Assembly: GCA_934668515.1 (NCBI GenBank)
Contig: CAKUNS010000021.1
Location: forward strand, 1 to 31,853
Length of the DNA: 31,853 nt
Origin: an uncultured Eggerthellaceae bacterium
GTDB lineage: Bacteria; Actinomycetota; Coriobacteriia; Coriobacteriales; Eggerthellaceae
Reading direction: 5' to 3'
Below, piece after piece: positions 1-9,205 of the stretch. Each line of letters starts with the position of its first letter. The first letter of the stretch is position 1. The notes below the pieces were generated by a model. The model saw only the letters and a program-made list of their open reading frames with translations, was not told where the DNA came from and ran no database searches. A program made the position numbers and the translations under genes.

Positions 1-1740
1 GAGCTGCGCAAACTAGACGTCGATCGCGAAGTCACGCTGGCCGGCTGGGCTTGGCACACCCGCGACCACGGCGGCCTTATCTTCGTCGACCTGCGCGACC
101 GCGAAGGCTACACCCAAGTAGTCGTCGACCCCGACTGCGTCCCTGCTGACCAGTTCGCCCTGGCCGAGCACTTCAGCCGTGAAGACGTGCTGCGCTTCAC
201 CGGCACCGTGCGCGAGCGCGGCGAGGGCATGGTCAACCCCAACATGGCCACCGGCGAGATCGAGGTTTTGGCCACGTCCATTCAGGTGCTGAACAAGTCC
301 GTCACCCCGCCGTTCGCCATTGAAGACGGCATCGAAACCGACGAGACCACCCGCATGAAGTGGCGTTACATGGACCTTCGCCGTCCCGAGATGTACGCCA
401 ACCTCAAGCTGCGTCACACCGTTGCCCAGGCTATGCGCCAGGCTCTTAACAAGCGCGGCTTCCTTGAGGTGGAAACGCCCATCCTGGCAAACTCCACCCC
501 CGAGGGCGCTCGTGACTACCTGGTTCCCAGCCGCCCCAACCCCGGCAAGTTCTACGCTCTGCCCCAGTCGCCTCAGCAATTCAAGCAGATGCTGATGGTC
601 GGCGGCATCGAGCGCTACTACCAGATCGCCCGTTGCTTCCGCGACGAGGACCTTCGTGCTGACCGTCAGCCCGAGTTCACCCAGGTGGACATCGAGATGT
701 CGTTCGTAGAAGAGAGCAACGTCATGGATCTTATGGAAGGCGTCTTCCAGGAGGTTCTCGAGGCTGCCGGCGTGAAGCACGAGTTCCCGCTTCAGCGCAT
801 GCCTTGGAAGGAAGCCATGGACCGCTTCGGCTGCGACCGCCCCGACGTCCGCTTCGGTATGGAACTCGTCGACATCACCGAGATCGTCCGCGACTGCGGC
901 TTCGGCGTTTTCTCCAAGGCCGTCGACGCCGGCAACGTGGTCAAGTGCATCAACGCCAAGGGCGCTGGCAACTGGTCGCGTGGCGACGTCGAGAAGCTTG
1001 CCGACGTGGCTGCCGCCAACGGCGCTAAGGGCATGGCCTGGATCGCCTACACCGACACCGATACCGAGCTTGCCGGTAAGAGCCCCATCATCAAGTTCCT
1101 GGGCGACGAGGTTCACGCTGCCATCAAGGAAGCCGCCGACGTTCAGCCCGGCGACCTGCTTCTGTTCGCAGCCGACACCTACGCTGTCGCAAGCGCTGTC
1201 CTTTCCGCCCTGCGCCTTCATATGGCCGAGAAGCTTGGCGTCGAGCGCGACGGCCATGCTCTGCTGTGGGTTGTCGACTTCCCCATGTTCAAGCTTGACG
1301 AAGAGACGAAGAAGTACGCAGCCGAGCATCATCCGTTCACGATGATCCCCGAAGCCGACTGGGACAAGATCGAAACCGATCCGCTGACCTGCGGCAGCTA
1401 CAGCTACGACATCGTCATGGACGGCTTCGAGATGGGCGGCGGCTCCATCCGTATCCACAACCCCGAGCTGCAGAAGCGCGTCCTGCGCCGTCTGGGACTC
1501 TCCGATGCCGACATCGAAGAAAAGTTCGGTCACCTTATCCACGCACTCGAGCTTGGTGCTCCGCCGCACGGCGGCATCGCCCTGGGCCTCGACCGTCTGG
1601 TCATGCTTCTGGCTGGCAAAGACTCCATCCGCGACGTCATCGCCTTCCCGAAGACCTCCAGCGCTTCCGACCCCATGACCGGCGCACCTTCCGAGGTCAC
1701 CGGCAAGCAGCTGAAGGAAGTCAACCTCCGTCTGCTGTAA
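1..1740 (+). CDS. aspS: Aspartate--tRNA ligase, 5' end cut by window
   Basis: Class II aminoacyl-tRNA synthetase that charges tRNA with aspartate in the cytoplasm. The reading frame is open from base 1, so the start lies outside the window; about 579 residues are visible against a usual 580-595, so only a few N-terminal residues are missing. The N-terminal OB-fold anticodon-binding domain comes first. Class II motif 2 follows (FRDEDLRADRQPEFTQ, near 649-684), then the bacterial GAD insertion domain, then motif 3 (GGIALGLDRLVMLL, near 1570-1611). The stop is TAA at 1738-1740, followed by a hairpin terminator. Whether the enzyme is discriminating or also charges tRNA-Asn cannot be told here. 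The identity is very secure. Confidence 0.97.
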   Translation, partial: ELRKLDVDREVTLAGWAWHTRDHGGLIFVDLRDREGYTQVVVDPDCVPADQFALAEHFSREDVLRFTGTVRERGEGMVNPNMATGEIEVLATSIQVLNKSVTPPFAIEDGIETDETTRMKWRYMDLRRPEMYANLKLRHTVAQAMRQALNKRGFLEVETPILANSTPEGARDYLVPSRPNPGKFYALPQSPQQFKQMLMVGGIERYYQIARCFRDEDLRADRQPEFTQVDIEMSFVEESNVMDLMEGVFQEVLEAAGVKHEFPLQRMPWKEAMDRFGCDRPDVRFGMELVDITEIVRDCGFGVFSKAVDAGNVVKCINAKGAGNWSRGDVEKLADVAAANGAKGMAWIAYTDTDTELAGKSPIIKFLGDEVHAAIKEAADVQPGDLLLFAADTYAVASAVLSALRLHMAEKLGVERDGHALLWVVDFPMFKLDEETKKYAAEHHPFTMIPEADWDKIETDPLTCGSYSYDIVMDGFEMGGGSIRIHNPELQKRVLRRLGLSDADIEEKFGHLIHALELGAPPHGGIALGLDRLVMLLAGKDSIRDVIAFPKTSSASDPMTGAPSEVTGKQLKEVNLRLL

Positions 1741-1760
1741 CTTTATTGTTCGGCTTTCTT

Positions 1761-1800
1761 ACGCGGCGTGATTGGGATTCCCAACGCGCCGCGTTTCTTA
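1761..1800 (+). terminator. Rho-independent terminator after aspS
   Basis: The arms ACGCGGCG (1761-1768) and CGCCGCGT (1787-1794) pair perfectly. An inner stem TTGGG/CCCAA (1772-1776 with 1780-1784) continues the hairpin, and TTCTTA follows. It begins 20 bases after the aspS stop. Confidence 0.75.
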
Positions 1801-1901
1801 TCTGGCTGTACCAAAAGGGCAACACGAACCCAACCACTTTACAGCGAACTCGCTTCACGCCTTAACCTCAACACGTTCAACCGCTTCTTAAAGGAACCAT
1901 C

Positions 1902-3152
1902 ATGAAGAACGCCCGCCCCTACCCCTGCGCGACCATCACCCCCAAGGGCGAACGAGCCCTGACTTCGGGTCATCCTTGGGTTTACGATGCCGAGGTAACC
2001 GAGCTTGTCCCCGCGCCCGGCGAAACCGAAGTGAAAAACGGCAGCATCGTCGACGTGGTAAGCCGCAAGGGTTCTTATCTTGGTTCGGGCACCATCTCGC
2101 AATCAAGCAAGATCCGCATCCGTCTTATCACTCGCAACGCCAACGACCGCTTTAACGACGCGTTCTGGATGCGCAAGGTGCGCTGGGCTTGGGATCATCG
2201 TAAGGCAACCATGGGCGAAGACACCTCCAGCTGCCGCGTCATCTTTTCCGAAGCCGATGACTTCGGCGGACTGATCGTTGACAAGTTCGAAAACGTATTG
2301 GTGGCGCAAGTTCTGTCCATTGGCATGGAAGAACACAAGCAGCAGATCTTCGACGCGCTGCTTGCCGTGTTCGCCGAAGACGGCATAGCCATCCGTGGCA
2401 TCTACGAGCGCAACGACGTATCGTCGCGCAAACTTGAGGGTCTGCCCGAAACCACGGGCTGGGCGCGCTACGACGAAAACGCGTCAACTCCAAAATCCGA
2501 TACCAGCGTGATCATCAACGAGAACGGCGTGCGCTACTACGTTGACTTCGAGAACGGTCAGAAAACCGGCTTCTTCCTTGACCAGAAGTACAATCGCCGC
2601 GCTGTGGCGAAAATCGCCCAGGGCAAGCGCGTACTGGACTGTTTCACGCACACGGGCTCGTTCGCGCTGAACGCCGCGCTTGGCGGCGCCGCGCACGTGA
2701 ACGCCGTGGACATCTCGCAGCTTGCAGTTGACCAGGCTCGCAAGAACGCGCAGCTCAACGGCGTGGAAGATCGTATGGAGTTCACCTGCGCCAACGTCTT
2801 CGACCTGCTGACCAAGCTTGAGCAGGAACATTGCAGCGATTACGACTTCATCATCCTAGACCCGCCGGCATTCACCAAGAACCGCCGCAGCATTGATGCG
2901 GCAACGCGCGGCTACAAGGACATCAACTACCGCGCCATGCGCATCCTGCCGCGCGGCGGCTACCTTGCCACCTGCAGCTGCAGTCACTTCATGGACACCG
3001 AGCGATTCAAGAAGATGCTGGCATCGGCGGCTCGCGACGCAGGCGTGCGCCTTCGCCAAATCGAAGAGCGCCAGCAGTCCCCCGACCATCCCATCGTGTG
3101 GGGTATCTCCGAAACCGATTACCTGAAATTCTTCCTGTTCCAGATCGTGTAA
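1902..3152 (+). CDS. rlmI: Class I SAM-dependent 23S rRNA methyltransferase, RlmI family
   Basis: Predicted RNA cytosine-C5 methyltransferase of the RlmI/YccW family; the E. coli member modifies 23S rRNA C1962. The 416-residue protein has an N-terminal PUA-like domain (residues 1-80, with GHPWVYDAEV near residue 24). SAM motif I is VLDCFTHTGSFALNAALGG near residue 244. The DPPAF motif lies near residue 320, and TCSCSH near residue 357 carries the candidate catalytic cysteine. The ATG at 1902 is preceded by AAAGGAACC, a good ribosome binding site, which fixes the start. The gene stands alone between two terminators. The family is secure; the exact target base in this organism is inferred by homology. 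Confidence 0.9.
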   Translation: MKNARPYPCATITPKGERALTSGHPWVYDAEVTELVPAPGETEVKNGSIVDVVSRKGSYLGSGTISQSSKIRIRLITRNANDRFNDAFWMRKVRWAWDHRKATMGEDTSSCRVIFSEADDFGGLIVDKFENVLVAQVLSIGMEEHKQQIFDALLAVFAEDGIAIRGIYERNDVSSRKLEGLPETTGWARYDENASTPKSDTSVIINENGVRYYVDFENGQKTGFFLDQKYNRRAVAKIAQGKRVLDCFTHTGSFALNAALGGAAHVNAVDISQLAVDQARKNAQLNGVEDRMEFTCANVFDLLTKLEQEHCSDYDFIILDPPAFTKNRRSIDAATRGYKDINYRAMRILPRGGYLATCSCSHFMDTERFKKMLASAARDAGVRLRQIEERQQSPDHPIVWGISETDYLKFFLFQIV

Positions 3153-3163
3153 TAGGAATCTGA

Positions 3164-3206
3164 ACCCGCAGTGCGGGATGTTTCGGAGCCTACAATGCGG
3201 GTCTTT
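3164..3206 (+). terminator. Terminator candidate after the rRNA methyltransferase
   Basis: ACCCGCA (3164-3170) pairs with TGCGGGT (3196-3202), which is followed by CTTTT. The hairpin begins 12 bases after the methyltransferase stop. Confidence 0.55.
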
Positions 3207-3208
3207 TG

Positions 3209-3233
3209 AAGCCCGTGCCAAGGGCGCGGGCTT
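3209..3233. terminator. Hairpin between convergent genes, likely terminator of the leftward operon
   Basis: AAGCCCGTGCC and GGCGCGGGCTT form an 11-bp stem with one G-T pair and a tiny loop. It lies 9 bases beyond the stop of the leftward TPR gene and beyond the rightward methyltransferase, so it can serve both directions. The U-tract is weak on both sides. Confidence 0.5.
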
Positions 3234-3241
3234 TCGGGCGC

Positions 3242-5569
3242 CTAATTCCCCGCCAAGGACTTCAGAACATCGAACAGGGCATCGTCCGGCCGATAATGCA
3301 TGCCGACGTTCAACAAACTTCGCGCAACCCCGAACATGCCAGCATCAACGGCAGCTTCAGCACCGTCCATAATGGCATCGATCACGTGCGGAAGCGGCGC
3401 CAAAGGGATCCCCTCGTCTTTCAAACCTTCGTCGATCTCGGGACGGCCGACCACGGGAATGCGCTCTTCATGCATTAAACCGCGCAACTCCGCGGCCGCC
3501 TGAGCTGCAACGACAGGCGACGTGGTAACCGATTTCAGGTAACACAGCGCACCCGCCTGAGGGCGCCCCGCCTTCCACAGAACATATCCCAGCTGGTAAT
3601 AAACAAGCGCGATGTCGGCAGGCGTCACGCAAATCTGCAGCGCGTCAAACAAAACCTTAGCAGCTGAATCCATATCGCCCACCAGCGAGTACGCGCGCGC
3701 AAGCTGACGATACCCGTTGGGGACCGTCGGCGCCATGCGAATAGCCGTGCGCGAAAGCGCCTCACCGCTTTCAAAGCCATCGAACTGCTGCTCGGCACCG
3801 TAACCCGCCGTGGTATAGCACAAATACAGCGCGTCGGGAATCAATTCAACACGCTTGCCCGCATCGTTAGCGCCGTAGTCGAAACGCTCCGACGATAGCT
3901 TTAACTTGCCGGTTCGCACCAGGTTGTACATCAGGCGACTTGCATACGAATCGAAACCGCGGTGAACAACTTCAAGATCGTCGGCGTAAAGACCCGACTG
4001 CTCAACCTGGTCAACCACCGAAAAAAGGCTTTCCAGCGCCTTGTCACGATCTTTCGCCATTAGCTCGCGCGAGACCGAGAGCGCCTTCAGGTACTCGTCT
4101 TCGCCCAAGTAGCAATTGACGACGGCATTCTGATCGGCTGTGTCCAAATCGCCCGACAGCAACGAGGTCATCACGCGATTCGCAGCCTGCACATCGAACG
4201 GATCGGCATCGGGCGATTGCACGGCACGCGCCAAGCGAACACGCTCGACATCGGTTTCAGCTGCAGCAAGCTTATCGGCTAGATGCTCGGCATTGCGGCG
4301 ATGAAGCGATCCATGCATGATGCGCATATCGCGAGCATAACGCGCGCCCAACAGCTTCCCCACCGCTTCGGGCAAACGCCCGTCGCCGAACTCGGGAAGC
4401 TCGGACCGGCTGGGAAGATCCGATTCGTCAAGCTGCTCTTGAAGAAGCTCGAGCGCATCGCTCCAACCATCGACCATGTCGCTGACCGGGGCATCGATGA
4501 TGATGTCGCCGCCCAAGGAAATCCAACACGCGAGAGGATCGTCCCCGTCGTTCACGTAGATGCCGTCACGCGTGAAGGATGCGCGATCGACATCGATGCG
4601 GCAGCAACTTTGCATGATGAAACCGCGACCGTCGCCCTGACCAGCCATCGCCTTGCTGTCGATGAAGCCCTCAAGGAACCTCACGCGCTGAATGCGATCG
4701 GACGATGCGAACGCCGCGGCAACGCACGCAATGGCGCACGACAACGAGTAGCTAACTGCCATCTCATGGCGTTCCTCGTAGCTAAGCGTACGCCAGTTGT
4801 TCGCTTCGGTATCCCAAACCGACTTCGGCATGGCATTGGCGCAGGGAACCAGACCCACCATGGTCACCGTTCCCGTTTGCAAGCTGCCTTGGAAGTCGAC
4901 GACGATGCGATGAGGCGAACGAATGGACTCGAGCGCAACAGACAAGTTGCGACGCCACCCCCACTCGCCAACCGACGAGTCACAGACCGGCAAATCGAAG
5001 GGGGTTTCAGAGCCACTGCAATCGAAGTCGTCAGAAGCCCCAACATGATCAAAGCCGTCAGAAACCCCAACACTAACCTGCTCACCAGTTTGCTGCGCAT
5101 CTTCGGCCGTTTCACCCTTCTGCGAAATGAGCGGCGGAATGATGGTGCGCACCAAGTCGGCGGCATAGGAAACCTCTTGCATGTCGGCAGTGTCAGAAGC
5201 ATCGCCCAGCACGTCAAGCACCAGCTTGTACGTATCGAGCGCGCACTCCATAGCCGCGATGTCGTTTCCGGAAACATGCAGCGGCGTATCCTGCGAGGCA
5301 ACAATGTAATACAAGTCGGAATAGTGAATGGCGCGCACCAAGCTTAAATCGTCCGCGCTGTCGGACAAGTTCGCCACATTGGCATCTTCAAGCCATTTAG
5401 CCAGATGACGCGCCAGCGCAGGCACTTCCTCTTGCGCGGTAAGCGCCTCGTTCACCTCGCGAACAACCTGATGAAGCGCACGGGAAAGCGAGGCCTTGCG
5501 AAGCGCCTGTTCAACAGACGCTTCGCTACCGGTCGGAACCTCTTGGTTTGTCTTTCCCTGCGCGTCCAT
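3242..5569 (-). CDS. Large tetratricopeptide-repeat protein, function unknown
   Basis: A 775-residue soluble protein with no signal peptide or membrane helix. I do not recognise a family beyond TPR-like helical repeats. The clearest lie in the last 200 residues, where Y-x-LARAYSLVGDMDSA and YYQLGYVLWKAGRPQAGALC have the spacing of Leu/Ala/Tyr positions typical of TPRs. The first 60 residues are helical and polar, and residues about 100-200 are acidic and low in complexity. The ATG at 5567-5569 begins two bases after the pth stop, so it is translationally coupled to pth as last gene of the glmU-prs-pth operon. A role with translation or envelope-precursor genes is only suggested by position. 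A scaffold or regulatory role is as far as the sequence goes. Confidence 0.75.
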   Translation of the reverse strand: MDAQGKTNQEVPTGSEASVEQALRKASLSRALHQVVREVNEALTAQEEVPALARHLAKWLEDANVANLSDSADDLSLVRAIHYSDLYYIVASQDTPLHVSGNDIAAMECALDTYKLVLDVLGDASDTADMQEVSYAADLVRTIIPPLISQKGETAEDAQQTGEQVSVGVSDGFDHVGASDDFDCSGSETPFDLPVCDSSVGEWGWRRNLSVALESIRSPHRIVVDFQGSLQTGTVTMVGLVPCANAMPKSVWDTEANNWRTLSYEERHEMAVSYSLSCAIACVAAAFASSDRIQRVRFLEGFIDSKAMAGQGDGRGFIMQSCCRIDVDRASFTRDGIYVNDGDDPLACWISLGGDIIIDAPVSDMVDGWSDALELLQEQLDESDLPSRSELPEFGDGRLPEAVGKLLGARYARDMRIMHGSLHRRNAEHLADKLAAAETDVERVRLARAVQSPDADPFDVQAANRVMTSLLSGDLDTADQNAVVNCYLGEDEYLKALSVSRELMAKDRDKALESLFSVVDQVEQSGLYADDLEVVHRGFDSYASRLMYNLVRTGKLKLSSERFDYGANDAGKRVELIPDALYLCYTTAGYGAEQQFDGFESGEALSRTAIRMAPTVPNGYRQLARAYSLVGDMDSAAKVLFDALQICVTPADIALVYYQLGYVLWKAGRPQAGALCYLKSVTTSPVVAAQAAAELRGLMHEERIPVVGRPEIDEGLKDEGIPLAPLPHVIDAIMDGAEAAVDAGMFGVARSLLNVGMHYRPDDALFDVLKSLAGN

Positions 5570-5571
5570 GT

Positions 5572-6129
5572 TCAGTTGAATTTCTGCTGGGTTTTCTCAA
5601 GGCCGTTGTCCAACAGGAACAACGCGGCCTCGGCAGCGGTCTGAACGGCGTCCTCGAATTCGTCAGCCTGCTCTTTCTTGGGCGTGGCCAAAACGAAGTC
5701 AGCAACAGGCATGCGTCCCGGGGGACGGCCGATGCCGCAGCGGATTCGATACCAATCCTTGGTTTGCAGCTTATCGCAGATGGAGCGCAAACCGTTGTGG
5801 CCCGCATGACCGCCGCCGAACTTCACGCGCACGGTACCAGACGGGATATCAAGCTCGTCGTGGATGACGATAAGATGCGCGGGGTCGACGCCGTATACAT
5901 TGCAAAGCGTCTTCACCGGGCCGCCCGACGTGTTCATGTAACTTTGCGGCTTGGCAAGCACGATGTCGTTATCATGCCAGGCGCCCTTTGCGGTAAGCGC
6001 TCCGCCCTCGTTCTTCCAGTAGCGCGCGCCGATCTTGTCGGCAATCAGGTCTACCGTTCGAAAACCGGCGTTATGCCTGGTTGAGGCATATTCTTCGCCT
6101 GGATTTCCCAAACCTGCGATCAGATACAC
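5572..6129 (-). CDS. pth: Peptidyl-tRNA hydrolase
   Basis: Hydrolyses the ester bond of peptidyl-tRNAs released by stalled ribosomes and recycles tRNA. Key elements are GLGNPG at residues 6-11 (the Asn that binds substrate), the catalytic His in STRHNAGF at residue 19, and HDELD at 90-94 followed by the FGGGHAGHNGLRSI loop. The frame can be opened at a TTG (6147), but a GTG at 6127-6129 is preceded by AAGGAG six bases upstream. It also gives an N-terminus (M-YLIAGLGNPGEEY) that matches the family, so I chose 6129. The length is then 185 residues, which is normal. It lies between prs and the TPR gene in one leftward operon. Confidence 0.95.
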   Translation of the reverse strand: MYLIAGLGNPGEEYASTRHNAGFRTVDLIADKIGARYWKNEGGALTAKGAWHDNDIVLAKPQSYMNTSGGPVKTLCNVYGVDPAHLIVIHDELDIPSGTVRVKFGGGHAGHNGLRSICDKLQTKDWYRIRCGIGRPPGRMPVADFVLATPKKEQADEFEDAVQTAAEAALFLLDNGLEKTQQKFN

Positions 6130-6201
6130 GTTTTGCTCCTTAACCAAAAGCAGGCCGATGCCGAACGCACCGACCTGCCAATTAACACGCGAAACCGACT
6201 C

Positions 6202-7167
6202 TTACAGAGCGAAATCGGGATCGAACAGCTCAGAAACCGAACCGTTGTCGTAAACGTTCTTGATGGCGTTGGCGAACAACGGCGCAACGCTGACGACCTT
6301 GATCTTGCCCGTCTGGTACTCGACCGGAACAGGAATGGTGTTGCAAACAACGACTTCCTTGACATCGAGGTTTGCCATGCGCTCAAGGCCGGGGCCCGAG
6401 AACACAGGATGCGTGGCGCACACGTAAATGTCAGCAGCACCCTGCGCCTTCAGGGTGTCGACAGCGGCAACAACGGAGCCACCGGTGTCGATCATATCGT
6501 CGTTCAGGACGCAGGTCTTGCCGCGAACGTCGCCGATAAGAGCGGTGATCTCGGCCTTGTTGTGACCCGGACGGCCCTTGTGCATGATAGCCAGGTCGGC
6601 GTTCATCATGTCGGAGAGCTTCTTGGCGGCCTTGGCGCGGCCCACGTCGGGGGAAACGACGCACAGGTTCTCGAGGTTCTTGGAACGGAAGTAGTCGGCC
6701 AGGATGGGCAGAGCCGTCAGGTGGTCGACGGGGATGTCGAAGAAGCCCTGGATCTGACCCTGATGCAGGTCGATGGTCATGACGCGGTTGATACCGGCGG
6801 TTTCCATGAGGTTGGCAACCAGCTTAGCAGTGATGGGCTCACGAGCAGCGGCCTTGCGGTCCTGACGAGCGTAGCCGTAGTGGGAAACCACAGCGGTGAT
6901 GGTACGGGCGGAAGCGCGACGAGCGGCGTCGGCCATGATGAGAACTTCCATCAGCGCATCGTTTACCTGGGTGCCAGCGATGGACTGGATGATGAACACA
7001 TCGGCACCGCGAACGCTCTGCAGGTAACGGGCGTAAATCTCGCCATTCGAGAATTTCTCAAGCTTGATGTTGCCCAGGGGCACGCCCAGCTTGTCAGCGA
7101 TCTCCTCGGCGAACTTCGGGTTCACCGAACCGGAGAACAGCGCCATGCTCTTCTTCATTTCCGTCAT
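6202..7167 (-). CDS. prs: Ribose-phosphate pyrophosphokinase (PRPP synthetase)
   Basis: Makes 5-phosphoribosyl-1-pyrophosphate from ribose-5-phosphate and ATP for nucleotide, His and Trp synthesis. It contains the class I signature: FSGSVNPKFAEEIADKLG near the N-terminus, SNGEIYARY, the flexible-loop residues ARQDRKAAAREPITAK, DLHQGQIQGFF, and the PRPP-binding loop VLNDDMIDTGGS. The frame is open to 7197, but the ATG at 7165-7167 (M-TEMKKSMALFSGS) follows AAGGAG at 7175-7180 and gives a family-typical 321 residues, so I start there. The operon order glmU-prs-pth is common in Gram-positive bacteria. Confidence 0.97.
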   Translation of the reverse strand: MTEMKKSMALFSGSVNPKFAEEIADKLGVPLGNIKLEKFSNGEIYARYLQSVRGADVFIIQSIAGTQVNDALMEVLIMADAARRASARTITAVVSHYGYARQDRKAAAREPITAKLVANLMETAGINRVMTIDLHQGQIQGFFDIPVDHLTALPILADYFRSKNLENLCVVSPDVGRAKAAKKLSDMMNADLAIMHKGRPGHNKAEITALIGDVRGKTCVLNDDMIDTGGSVVAAVDTLKAQGAADIYVCATHPVFSGPGLERMANLDVKEVVVCNTIPVPVEYQTGKIKVVSVAPLFANAIKNVYDNGSVSELFDPDFAL

Positions 7168-7422
7168 GAACAAACTCCTTATTCGTTCAATTTTCACTCA
7201 CCGCAACCGCCGAAGCGTTCCGGAATCCTTTAATGAACAGCCTACACATTGGCAAATGCCCCTTCAACCGAAAACCTGGAAACTCGCGAAGATTTCGATG
7301 GAAGTTCGGCATTGCCGAGCGAATCGGTAGGTTCTTGCTCGCTGGCAGACGCCTTAGCGAAAGCCACCCGATCCCTGAGCCGGCCGCGCATCATACGGCG
7401 CGCCACCCAACCGAAGCCCTTG
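7168..7422 (-). other. Gap between glmU and prs, no gene called
   Basis: The 255 bases hold the prs ribosome binding site (AAGGAG, 7175-7180) and no convincing gene or terminator, so glmU and prs are probably cotranscribed. A 50-codon minus-strand ORF from ATG at 7394 to a TAG at 7242 has plausible codon use but only a weak, distant GGTGG upstream. I see no protein signature in it and do not call it. Confidence 0.3.
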
Positions 7423-8802
7423 CTAGTCGATGCCCAGCTGCTTGCGCTTGTTGGCAGCCCAGCCCTCGATGTTGGCCTGCTGAGGACGCGTGATGCCCAA
7501 CGCGTCGGCTGGAACGTCCTTGGCGATGCACGAGCCCGCACCGATGATGGCACCGGCGCCGATGTTGACCGGTGCGACCATCATGGTGTCGGAACCAACG
7601 AACGCGCCGTCGCCAATGGTGGTGGCGTGCTTGTTCTTGCCATCGTAATTACAGGTGATAGAGCCGGCACCGATGTTCACGCCCTCGCCGATGGTGGTGT
7701 CGCCAATATAAGAAAGATGCGGGACCTTCGAACCCTTACCCACCGTGGACTTCTTGATCTCGACGTGCGTGCCCGCCTTGGCGCCTTCGCACAAATGGGC
7801 CGCCGGGCGCAGATATGCACGCGGACCTGCAGTCGCGCCATCATCGATTTGCGCTTCGATGGCAACGGTCTCGTCTACGCGGCAACCGCGCCCGACGATA
7901 GTGTCGGTCAGACGCGTGTTCGGGCCGATGACGCTGTCCTCGCCAACGGTGGTCTTTCCCATCAGGAACGTCTGAGGAAGAAGCTCGACATCCTGATCGA
8001 TTTGAACGTCGGGGCCGATCCATACCTGGTCGGGGTCGATCATGGTAACGCCGTTGGCCATATGCACGCTGTTGATGCGCTGCTGCATGACCTTGGTTGC
8101 CTGCGCAAGCTGAACGCGGGAATTCACGCCCAGGCACTCATGCGGGTTGTCGGTAGTCACGGCGGCAACGGCGCGACCCTGCTCGACCGCCAAAGCGATG
8201 ACGTCGGTCAGGTAGAACTCGCCCTGCGCGTTGTTGTTGTCGATATGGGTAAGGGCCTCGAACACCCACTTCGAATCGAAGCAGTAGAAGCCGGCGTTGC
8301 ACTCGTTGATAAGAGTCTGGTCGTCGTTTGCGTCCTTCTGCTCGACGATTCCCACGACATTGCCGCCCTCGTTGCGGATGATGCGGCCGTAACCATACGG
8401 ATCGGGAAGCTTCATGGTCAGAAGGGAAACGGCGGCATTGGCTGCCTCGCGCTCGGCAACCAGGCGCTCGACGGTTGCGGCGGTGATCAGCGGACAGTCG
8501 CCGGAAAGAACCAGAAGCGAGCCGTCGAAATCGGCCAGCGCCTCGCGGCACACGGCAACGGCGTCGGCCGTGCCCTTCCTGTCGGGCTGGACGACGATCT
8601 CGGTTTCGTCCTGAACCAGGGGAATGACCTGCTCTTTGCAATGCCCGACAACGGCGACGATGCGCTCGGCGCCGGCCTGCTTCGCGGCAGAGACCACCCA
8701 GCGAACAAGCGGGCGACCCAAAACCTCGTGCGCGACCTTGGGCTTCTTAGACTTCATGCGCGTCCCGGCACCTGCGGCCAGGATGATTGCGGCAGCTTGC
8801 AT
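7423..8802 (-). CDS. glmU: Bifunctional GlmU: GlcNAc-1-P uridylyltransferase / GlcN-1-P acetyltransferase
   Basis: Catalyses the last two steps to UDP-GlcNAc, the precursor of peptidoglycan and teichoic-acid linkage units. Of its 459 residues (typical about 455), the N-terminal half is a pyrophosphorylase with LAAGAGTRMKSKKPK (residues 7-21) and a VLSGDCPL metal/UTP site. The C-terminal half is a left-handed beta-helix of hexapeptide repeats (for example IGPNTRLTDTIVG, VKFG-like turns, IGAGSITCNYDGKNKH, IGDGAFVGSDTMMVAPV) with the acetyl-CoA site. The ATG at 8802 follows GAAAGG. It is the first recognisable gene of the leftward operon glmU-prs-pth-TPR. Confidence 0.97.
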   Translation of the reverse strand: MQAAAIILAAGAGTRMKSKKPKVAHEVLGRPLVRWVVSAAKQAGAERIVAVVGHCKEQVIPLVQDETEIVVQPDRKGTADAVAVCREALADFDGSLLVLSGDCPLITAATVERLVAEREAANAAVSLLTMKLPDPYGYGRIIRNEGGNVVGIVEQKDANDDQTLINECNAGFYCFDSKWVFEALTHIDNNNAQGEFYLTDVIALAVEQGRAVAAVTTDNPHECLGVNSRVQLAQATKVMQQRINSVHMANGVTMIDPDQVWIGPDVQIDQDVELLPQTFLMGKTTVGEDSVIGPNTRLTDTIVGRGCRVDETVAIEAQIDDGATAGPRAYLRPAAHLCEGAKAGTHVEIKKSTVGKGSKVPHLSYIGDTTIGEGVNIGAGSITCNYDGKNKHATTIGDGAFVGSDTMMVAPVNIGAGAIIGAGSCIAKDVPADALGITRPQQANIEGWAANKRKQLGID

Positions 8803-9205
8803 AGTTCCAGCCTTTCGTGATGATAAATGTTAGCGGCACGAACCAGGCGGCAAGCGTTTGACGTGCGCCGCAAGCATGCGGCGGTCAAGAAACGCAAGTT
8901 TGCTGGCACCGAGTTCGGAACCGACCAACGCAAGTATACCGCGACCCCGCGCCGCCACGCGCTCAAGCACAAAGCCGCCACCGAAGAAGGTGCCATAGGC
9001 AAACTTAATGACACTATTCGCTATGTTCAAATCTTATGGGCGCAAATTACTGGAATGCGTTTCTCCGATGAATGCATCGTAATGATCGCGTGATAAAATT
9101 CCGCTTTGTATGCGATTTGATCTTATGCACGCTAGGAACCAAGGGAGATGCGCGCACAAGGCCAAAACGCAGACAAGCGTTGAACCTACAATCAAGGAGT
9201 GTTGA
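8803..9205. other. 403-base gap between divergent glmU and antiporter genes
   Basis: This region must hold the promoters of both divergent units. For glmU the minus strand has TATACT (complement of 8933-8938), but no good -35 at standard spacing. For the antiporter, TAAAAT at 9093-9098 is a possible -10, also with a poor -35. A 66-codon minus-strand ORF starting with TTG at 9030 and ending at 8830 has reasonable codon use but no ribosome binding site or recognisable domain, so it is not called. I find no tRNA or riboswitch fold by eye. Confidence 0.3.

Noticed and set aside
13..1569. 518-codon minus-strand ORF opposite aspS
   Set aside because: Antisense shadow of a conserved gene, caused by GC-rich third positions; no domain signature.
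7249..8820. 523-codon plus-strand ORF opposite glmU
   Set aside because: Shadow of glmU on the other strand; no homology features.
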